From: RHLJ01 sp965247355
GTDB lineage: Bacteria; Bacteroidota; Rhodothermia; Balneolales; Balneolaceae
Reading direction: 5' to 3'
Assembly: GCA_965247355.1 (NCBI GenBank)
Contig: OZ252011.1
Span: 1,364,001 to 1,428,000 of the forward strand
Length of the DNA: 64,000 nt
Shown: positions 59,358 to 64,000 of the stretch, piece after piece
Layout: each line of letters begins with the position of its first letter
Numbering within the stretch: position 1 is the stretch's first letter
Position numbers and translations under genes: made by a program
Notes under the pieces: generated by a model
The model's input: only the letters and a program-made list of their open reading frames with translations
Databases searched by the model: none
Told to the model about the DNA's origin: nothing

Positions 59358-61059
59358 TCCTCAAAACCTGAATTTTTACTGGAGTACGCAATTTGTCCGT
59401 GCACTATATGAACAGGGAGTGCGACATGCTGTTATTTCCCCCGGATCCAGATCTACTCCTCTTACACTAGCTTTTGCTGCGCATCCCGGTTTTGAAAAAC
59501 ATATCATTATTGACGAGAGATCTGCTGCATTTACGGCTCTGGGAATTGGAAAAGGTTCAGGTGTGCCAGCATGTTTAGTGTGTACTTCCGGTACTGCAGT
59601 AGCTAATTACTATCCGGCAATAATCGAAGCCACGCAATCGGGTGTTCCCCTTTTGGTAGCAAGCGCTGATCGACCTCCTCATCTACGGGGGATTGGTGCT
59701 TCTCAAACAATCGATCAGCTTAAGATATTTGGAAATTATCCAATATTCTTCCACGAAGTCGGCGAACCTAAAGAAAGTAACATCAGTTTATTAAGGCTTG
59801 AACGGGCTGCCCAGCAAGCAACCCGATCAGCAATTGTACAAGCTGGAGTGGCACACATCAACTTTCCGTTCTCTAAACCATTCGAGCCTAACAAAGAGTA
59901 TCTGAAAAAGATTGAGGATGAGAATGAGAGACATGCTAAGCAAAGCTTTCAGCATCATATTAAAACGGTGCTTACCCATGTTGATGTAAACGAACAATTT
60001 TGGTCCGATTTGGTTTCTTCAGAAAAACCAGTATTAATTGTTGGTCCTTCAGCTTCTGAGAATGATAGAGAATCTATAAATGCTTTAGCAAAGACGCTAA
60101 ATGCACCGGTACTTGCAGAACCGGGTTCAAATTTACCTTCTTCTAAATATACTATTACAGGCTTTGATGGTTTTCTTAGAAGTGAAACGATTAAAGAGCA
60201 AGTCAAACCTGACTTAATTCTTCGATTTGGTGAGGAACCGGTAAGCAAGGCACTTACCCTTTATTTATCAGACAATAGCGAATGTACTCAAATCCGTTTT
60301 ATTCATCACAATTTGTTAGATGATGAATCGCTGACTGCTACTAAGACAATAAAACTTAACGGAGTCCTTCAGATTCCGGAAATATCTGGTTCAGCAGAAA
60401 AAAAATGGCTTAAAGACTGGAGAAAGTTTCAAAAGGAATTTCTTGCATTCAAAGAAAATCAAGTACATCCCTCATCCCCTTTAACGGATGGATATGTCTT
60501 TCATACCCTAAGTCCTTTGATCCCCAAGAAGTCATTTACCATGCTTTCGAATTCATTTCCGGTTCGAGACTTATCATTGTTCGGAGATTTTAATGGAAAA
60601 GAAATCTATGTGAATCGTGGAGCTGCCGGAATTGACGGTATTACTTCCACTGCAATTGGATTAAGTAAATCATTAAAAAAAACCGGGGTTTTATTTATTG
60701 GCGACATTGCTTTTCTGCACGATTCAAATGCACTTCTTAATACTTACGATTTATCTGAAACACTTATCATTGTGATTTTGAATAATGGTGGAGGCACTAT
60801 TTTCAGAATGCTTCCGATTAATCAGTTTGGCAAGAAGTACCAACAATATTTTGAAACCCCCCAATCAACCTCGATTGCCGCATTATGCCGTGCACATAAA
60901 ATTGGTCATGATTTAATTTCTCGCCCGGAACAATTAGTTTCACTTTTTGAAAAAAGGCTAGAGAAACCTGGTATCCATGTTATTGAGTGTATTACAGATG
61001 CAGACGATTCCATGGCACAACGTAAATTGCTCTGGAATTATGATCCGGATAACTCATGA
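59344..61059 (+). CDS. menD: 2-succinyl-5-enolpyruvyl-6-hydroxy-3-cyclohexene-1-carboxylate synthase
   Basis: 571 residues from ATG at 59344; codons upstream overlap menF and are outside the family. Thiamine-diphosphate enzyme joining 2-oxoglutarate and isochorismate. Motifs: 'GVRHAVISPGSRSTPLTLAFA' (in part), 'DERSAAFTALGIGKGSG', 'ASADRPPHLRGIGASQTIDQ', and the ThDP/Mg site 'FIGDIAFLHDSNALL' with 'ILNNGGGTIFRMLP'. Overlaps menH by four bases. Confidence 0.96.
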   Translation: MPEHDPQNLNFYWSTQFVRALYEQGVRHAVISPGSRSTPLTLAFAAHPGFEKHIIIDERSAAFTALGIGKGSGVPACLVCTSGTAVANYYPAIIEATQSGVPLLVASADRPPHLRGIGASQTIDQLKIFGNYPIFFHEVGEPKESNISLLRLERAAQQATRSAIVQAGVAHINFPFSKPFEPNKEYLKKIEDENERHAKQSFQHHIKTVLTHVDVNEQFWSDLVSSEKPVLIVGPSASENDRESINALAKTLNAPVLAEPGSNLPSSKYTITGFDGFLRSETIKEQVKPDLILRFGEEPVSKALTLYLSDNSECTQIRFIHHNLLDDESLTATKTIKLNGVLQIPEISGSAEKKWLKDWRKFQKEFLAFKENQVHPSSPLTDGYVFHTLSPLIPKKSFTMLSNSFPVRDLSLFGDFNGKEIYVNRGAAGIDGITSTAIGLSKSLKKTGVLFIGDIAFLHDSNALLNTYDLSETLIIVILNNGGGTIFRMLPINQFGKKYQQYFETPQSTSIAALCRAHKIGHDLISRPEQLVSLFEKRLEKPGIHVIECITDADDSMAQRKLLWNYDPDNS

Positions 61060-61874
61060 ACATTCGGGTTCGTGGCATATCGTATTTCATTAAACACCAT
61101 CAGGAAAACCCCAAACTACCAAATCTTATTCTTTTGCATGGGTTTATGGGATCCGGAGAGCTTTTCCATGGATTAATTGATTCCCTTACACCATTTTCTA
61201 ATCCGATAACAGTAGACCTACTTGGTCATGGAGAAACAGAAGGAGCAGAACTTCATTATCGATTTTCCACCAAAGAACAGGTGGCCGATTTGATCAAATT
61301 GATTAGCGAACAGCTTTCTTCTCCGGTCTTTTTGTATGGATACAGCATGGGAGCACGATTAGCTCTTCAGCTTGCATTACTTCGACCAGATTTGGTTCAG
61401 GGTTTAGTACTGGAAAGTGGGACTTTTGGGATTGAAAGTGATACAGAAAGACAAGCCCGGCAATCGCTTGATGCTTCCAGAGCCGATCAGATTATGGGTA
61501 ATTTTGAGGGGTTTTTGGATGATTGGTCTACTAAACCGCTCTTTCAAAGTTCTGCTACCATTGAAGAGCTGGATAAGGTTTCGTTGATTCAAAAAAAACA
61601 GAATCACATTTGGATGGCAAACAGTCTGCTGGGATTCGGAACCGGAACTATGCCTTGTGTAAGAGAAGAATTAAAGAATCTGGTCTCTCCGGTTCAGCTT
61701 ATTGTTGGGGAGCAGGATTCTAAATTTATTCGAATCAATCAAACCATGAACAAAGAAATTCCAGACTCAACACTTTCTATTGTAAAAGGAGCAAATCATC
61801 GTGTACATTCAGATCAACCTGAAAAATGTGCTGAAATCTTAAACCGTTTTATTACTAACCACCACGTATTATGA
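61056..61874 (+). CDS. menH: MenH, 2-succinyl-6-hydroxy-2,4-cyclohexadiene-1-carboxylate synthase
   Basis: 272 residues, alpha/beta hydrolase. Oxyanion region 'LLHGFMGSGELF', nucleophile elbow 'LYGYSMGARLAL' with Ser in GYSMG, and catalytic His in 'VKGANHRVHSDQP'. It eliminates pyruvate from the MenD product. Start ATG overlaps the menD stop, and its own stop overlaps menB (ATGA both times). Confidence 0.93.
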   Translation: MNIRVRGISYFIKHHQENPKLPNLILLHGFMGSGELFHGLIDSLTPFSNPITVDLLGHGETEGAELHYRFSTKEQVADLIKLISEQLSSPVFLYGYSMGARLALQLALLRPDLVQGLVLESGTFGIESDTERQARQSLDASRADQIMGNFEGFLDDWSTKPLFQSSATIEELDKVSLIQKKQNHIWMANSLLGFGTGTMPCVREELKNLVSPVQLIVGEQDSKFIRINQTMNKEIPDSTLSIVKGANHRVHSDQPEKCAEILNRFITNHHVL

Positions 61875-62707
61875 ACTGGACAACCGTTAAAGAATATCAA
61901 GACATCACTTATAAGAAAGGGGAAGGAATTGCCCGTATTGCATTTAACCGTCCTGAGGTACGAAATGCTTTTCGTCCTAAAACAGTCTTTGAATTGTACG
62001 AAGCTTTACTCGACGCTAAAGAAGACAACAATATCGGTGTAGTATTGATTTCGGGAGAAGGACCTTCTTCTAAAGACGGAAAATGGGCTTTTTGTTCAGG
62101 TGGAGATCAAAATGTCCGTAGTAAAACCGGGTATAAAGCTGAGGACGGAATCCCCAGATTGAATATTCTTGAAGTACAACGCCTGATCCGTTTCATGCCC
62201 AAAGTGGTAATAGCCATAGTACCCGGGTGGGCCGTTGGCGGTGGACATAGTCTACATGTCACCTGTGATTTGACCCTAGCGAGTAAAGAACACGCTATTT
62301 TCAAACAAACTGATGCTGATGTAGCCAGTTTTGACGGAGGATTCGGATCTGCATTGCTTGCCAGACAAACCGGACAGAAACGTGCGCGGGAAATTTTCTT
62401 CCTGGGAAGAAATTATTCTGCTCAGGAAGCGTATGAAATGGGGATGGTGAATGCGGTAATTCCACATGAAGAACTTGAAGACACAGCTATAGAATGGGCA
62501 AAGGAGATTTTAGGAAAAAGCCCAACTGCCATAAAAATGATCAAATTCGCTTTTAACTTAATCGATGATGGCTTGGTTGGCCAACAGGTATTTGCGGGAG
62601 AAGCTACGAGATTGGCTTATATGACTGAGGAAGCCGAGGAAGGTAAAAAAGCATTTCTTGAAAAAAGAAAGCCAGATTGGAGTAAATTTGGGCGTTCACC
62701 GTCTTAA
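61871..62707 (+). CDS. menB: 1,4-dihydroxy-2-naphthoyl-CoA synthase
   Basis: 278 residues of the crotonase fold with MenB hallmarks 'FCSGGDQNVRSKTGY', 'IVPGWAVGGGHSLHVTCDLTLAS', 'TDADVASFDGGFGSALLARQTG' (in parts) and the end 'KRKPDWSKFGRSP'. It closes the naphthoquinone ring of o-succinylbenzoyl-CoA. menC, menE and menA are not in the window and may follow to the right or lie elsewhere. Confidence 0.96.
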   Translation: MNWTTVKEYQDITYKKGEGIARIAFNRPEVRNAFRPKTVFELYEALLDAKEDNNIGVVLISGEGPSSKDGKWAFCSGGDQNVRSKTGYKAEDGIPRLNILEVQRLIRFMPKVVIAIVPGWAVGGGHSLHVTCDLTLASKEHAIFKQTDADVASFDGGFGSALLARQTGQKRAREIFFLGRNYSAQEAYEMGMVNAVIPHEELEDTAIEWAKEILGKSPTAIKMIKFAFNLIDDGLVGQQVFAGEATRLAYMTEEAEEGKKAFLEKRKPDWSKFGRSPS

Positions 62708-63592
62708 CTAGTTGTAGGATGGAATTTCAGCCCACTTAATTCGATACAAGTCTCCATTTTCTTCAGCGATGATTAAATCATCATTTGAGAAAGCAATGGA
62801 TTCTACTTGTTCAACTCCCCTTATAGGTTGCAAGTATTTTTTACCTTCAAAAAATGTCATTCCTTCTTCTAAATCAAACAACCAAATACTTCGATAAGTC
62901 AGTACAGCAAGTCTCTTCTCATCCTGAGAAATATCGGCTGCTGTAACCTGACCTCTGAATTTAAAAGTAGTAACCTCGGTTGGTATATTGACCTGATCCT
63001 CTGAAGGATCATCCAAGCGAAAAAGCTTAGCCTCTCCACCACTTTCATTTTTTGTAATAATATAAATCTTGCCTGCTTTCATAAAAACAGCTTCTGCATT
63101 ATAGTTATCTGCAATGAACAGACTTAATATCCCCTCTCTTTCAGGATACTTAATTTTATACTCAGCGAGTACTTCGGCTTCTTCATCATCCGGTTTAGGT
63201 TCTTCAATAATCAGGATTTTTAAGTCATCCCTGCAATGACAATTATTTCCGAAATCGGCCAGAATTAATGTACCATCTTCACCAAGAGCAATATCTTCCC
63301 AATCTTCATTCTTAGCTCCTTTTATTTCAGCACCGTCATATTTTTTCTTGCCGGATTTTATCTCTCCCTTACTATTTATTGCATAAATATGGTCTTTGGT
63401 ACCTGAATCGCCATGCACCCAATACGTATCTTTGTACTTTCTACTTTTAACAATACCTGAAACCTCATCTCTGGCCGGCTGATCTATACGCTTGTATGCT
63501 TCAAGTTTTTTAGTTTTTATATCAGAAGATTGTGCACTGACATTTAATCCGGAATAAAAAATTAACAGAGCCAGCCAAACGATTGTTTTCAA
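62708..63592 (-). CDS. Secreted propeller-like protein of unknown function
   Basis: 294 residues with a signal peptide (TIVWLALLIFYSGLNVSAQ). The mature chain reads like a beta-propeller: 'EVSGIVKSRKYKDTYWVHGDSGT', 'NEDWEDIALGEDGTLILADFGNN', 'ADISQDEKRLAVLTYRSIWLFD', 'VESIAFSNDDLIIAEENGDLYRI' (in parts). DWEDIA and DFGNN are recurrent in such esterase-like/SdiA-type propellers. Ligand or activity unknown. Converges with menB with no gap. Confidence 0.7.
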   Translation of the reverse strand: MKTIVWLALLIFYSGLNVSAQSSDIKTKKLEAYKRIDQPARDEVSGIVKSRKYKDTYWVHGDSGTKDHIYAINSKGEIKSGKKKYDGAEIKGAKNEDWEDIALGEDGTLILADFGNNCHCRDDLKILIIEEPKPDDEEAEVLAEYKIKYPEREGILSLFIADNYNAEAVFMKAGKIYIITKNESGGEAKLFRLDDPSEDQVNIPTEVTTFKFRGQVTAADISQDEKRLAVLTYRSIWLFDLEEGMTFFEGKKYLQPIRGVEQVESIAFSNDDLIIAEENGDLYRIKWAEIPSYN

Positions 63593-63632
63593 AATGATGT
63601 AAGGTTAGATAATCAAATATTTAAAGAATAAA

Positions 63633-63914
63633 ATGGACATTCAACACGAAGAATCAAATACCAAAGGGGCTTTCTTTATCGAAAAAGATGGCGAACGAAT
63701 TGCAGAAATGACCTATAGTAAAAACGGAGATTACCGAATTATCATTGATCATACTGAGGTTTCTGAAACTCATAAAGGTGAAGGTCTGGGTAAAGCATTA
63801 GTATTTCGAGGTGTTGAATATGCCCGTGAACATAACCTGAAAGTTCTTCCCTTGTGCCCTTACGCTCGTGTTGTATTCCGAAGAAACAAAGATGAATTTG
63901 CTGATGTTACCTGA
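63633..63914 (+). CDS. Small GNAT-family N-acetyltransferase (YjdJ-like)
   Basis: 93 residues: 'GAFFIEKDGERIAEMTYSKNGD', 'IIDHTEVSETHKGEGLGKALVFRGVEYARE' (acetyl-CoA loop around HKGEGLGKAL) and 'LKVLPLCPYARVVFRRNKDEF'. This is the compact single-domain GNAT type (Gcn5-like, GNAT_2). Substrate unknown. Divergent from the propeller gene. The remaining 86 bases of the window show nothing identifiable. Confidence 0.9.
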   Translation: MDIQHEESNTKGAFFIEKDGERIAEMTYSKNGDYRIIIDHTEVSETHKGEGLGKALVFRGVEYAREHNLKVLPLCPYARVVFRRNKDEFADVT

Positions 63915-64000
63915 TGAACAATTGAACATCCATCAGGAGAACAAAGCACTTTATAAATAGTACTTCCTAAGTTCCTTTTCCTTGTTCAAAGTTCGATGTT

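Noticed and set aside
1..64000. tRNA, rRNA or prophage genes
   Set aside because: Scanning by eye found no cloverleaf, rRNA segment, integrase, terminase or capsid gene. A tRNAscan/Infernal run would settle the RNA part.

Overview
The window looks like a moderately AT-rich chromosome segment of a marine or saline FCB-group bacterium. My best guess is a Balneolaeota relative such as Balneola or Gracilimonas. The evidence is a giant SprA-type secretion protein, DUF4097 and DUF2807 surface proteins, a 7TM-AraC regulator, GH16 lipoproteins, a menaquinone operon and many TTG starts. The genus is inference, since no rRNA or other phylogenetic marker is present. I see no tRNA, rRNA, CRISPR array, insertion sequence or prophage.

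Layout. 1-4354 is a minus-strand envelope-stress style operon (ECF sigma, HEAT-repeat anti-sigma, two DUF4097 proteins) followed by a truncated DUF5916-like protein. 4739-11608 holds a membrane protein, a serine hydrolase and a redox cluster: a ferric-reductase/Rieske fusion with companions and two tiny membrane proteins, then a Rieske/glutamate-synthase fusion. 11764-13420 is a GH16 pair. 13430-17221 is an operon of flavin amine oxidase, exported aminotransferase and a secreted Hint-domain protein. 17348-19877 contains a membrane MutS-like ATPase, an Smr protein and a Dabb protein. 20065-23317 is housekeeping (folE, cysS, yidD, hisI).

23330-32300 is the accessory, repeat-rich part. It holds small orphan genes, a YHS-domain gene between two direct repeats, an ABC exporter, a ParB-like/Dam-like two-gene module with putative binding sites, a third GH16 gene, gene-tail fragments and a MITE-like element. 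32285-35032 encodes an ATP-grasp protein and a DEAD-box helicase. 35244-38937 holds three DUF2807-type secreted proteins around a membrane AraC regulator. Two of them share an almost identical 33-bp element at nearly the same distance upstream of the start.

39089-42154 is an SbtA/SbtB bicarbonate-uptake pair, a LysR regulator and a divergent LCIB-type carbonic anhydrase. Together these form a compact inorganic-carbon acquisition module, unexpected in a presumed heterotroph. 42151-55551 holds rsmI, lnt, the 2429-residue sprA and an LptF/LptG pair. 55559-63914 has a CBS/cysteine-synthase-like enzyme, the menaquinone operon menF-menD-menH-menB, a secreted propeller-like protein and a small GNAT.

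The strongest new signals are four. (1) A dispersed intergenic repeat has three copies, one inverted, and keeps its stems through compensatory base changes. (2) The SbtAB-LysR-LCIB module. (3) The ParB-like/Dam-like pair with repeats upstream. (4) The paired operator-like element of the DUF2807/AraC locus.
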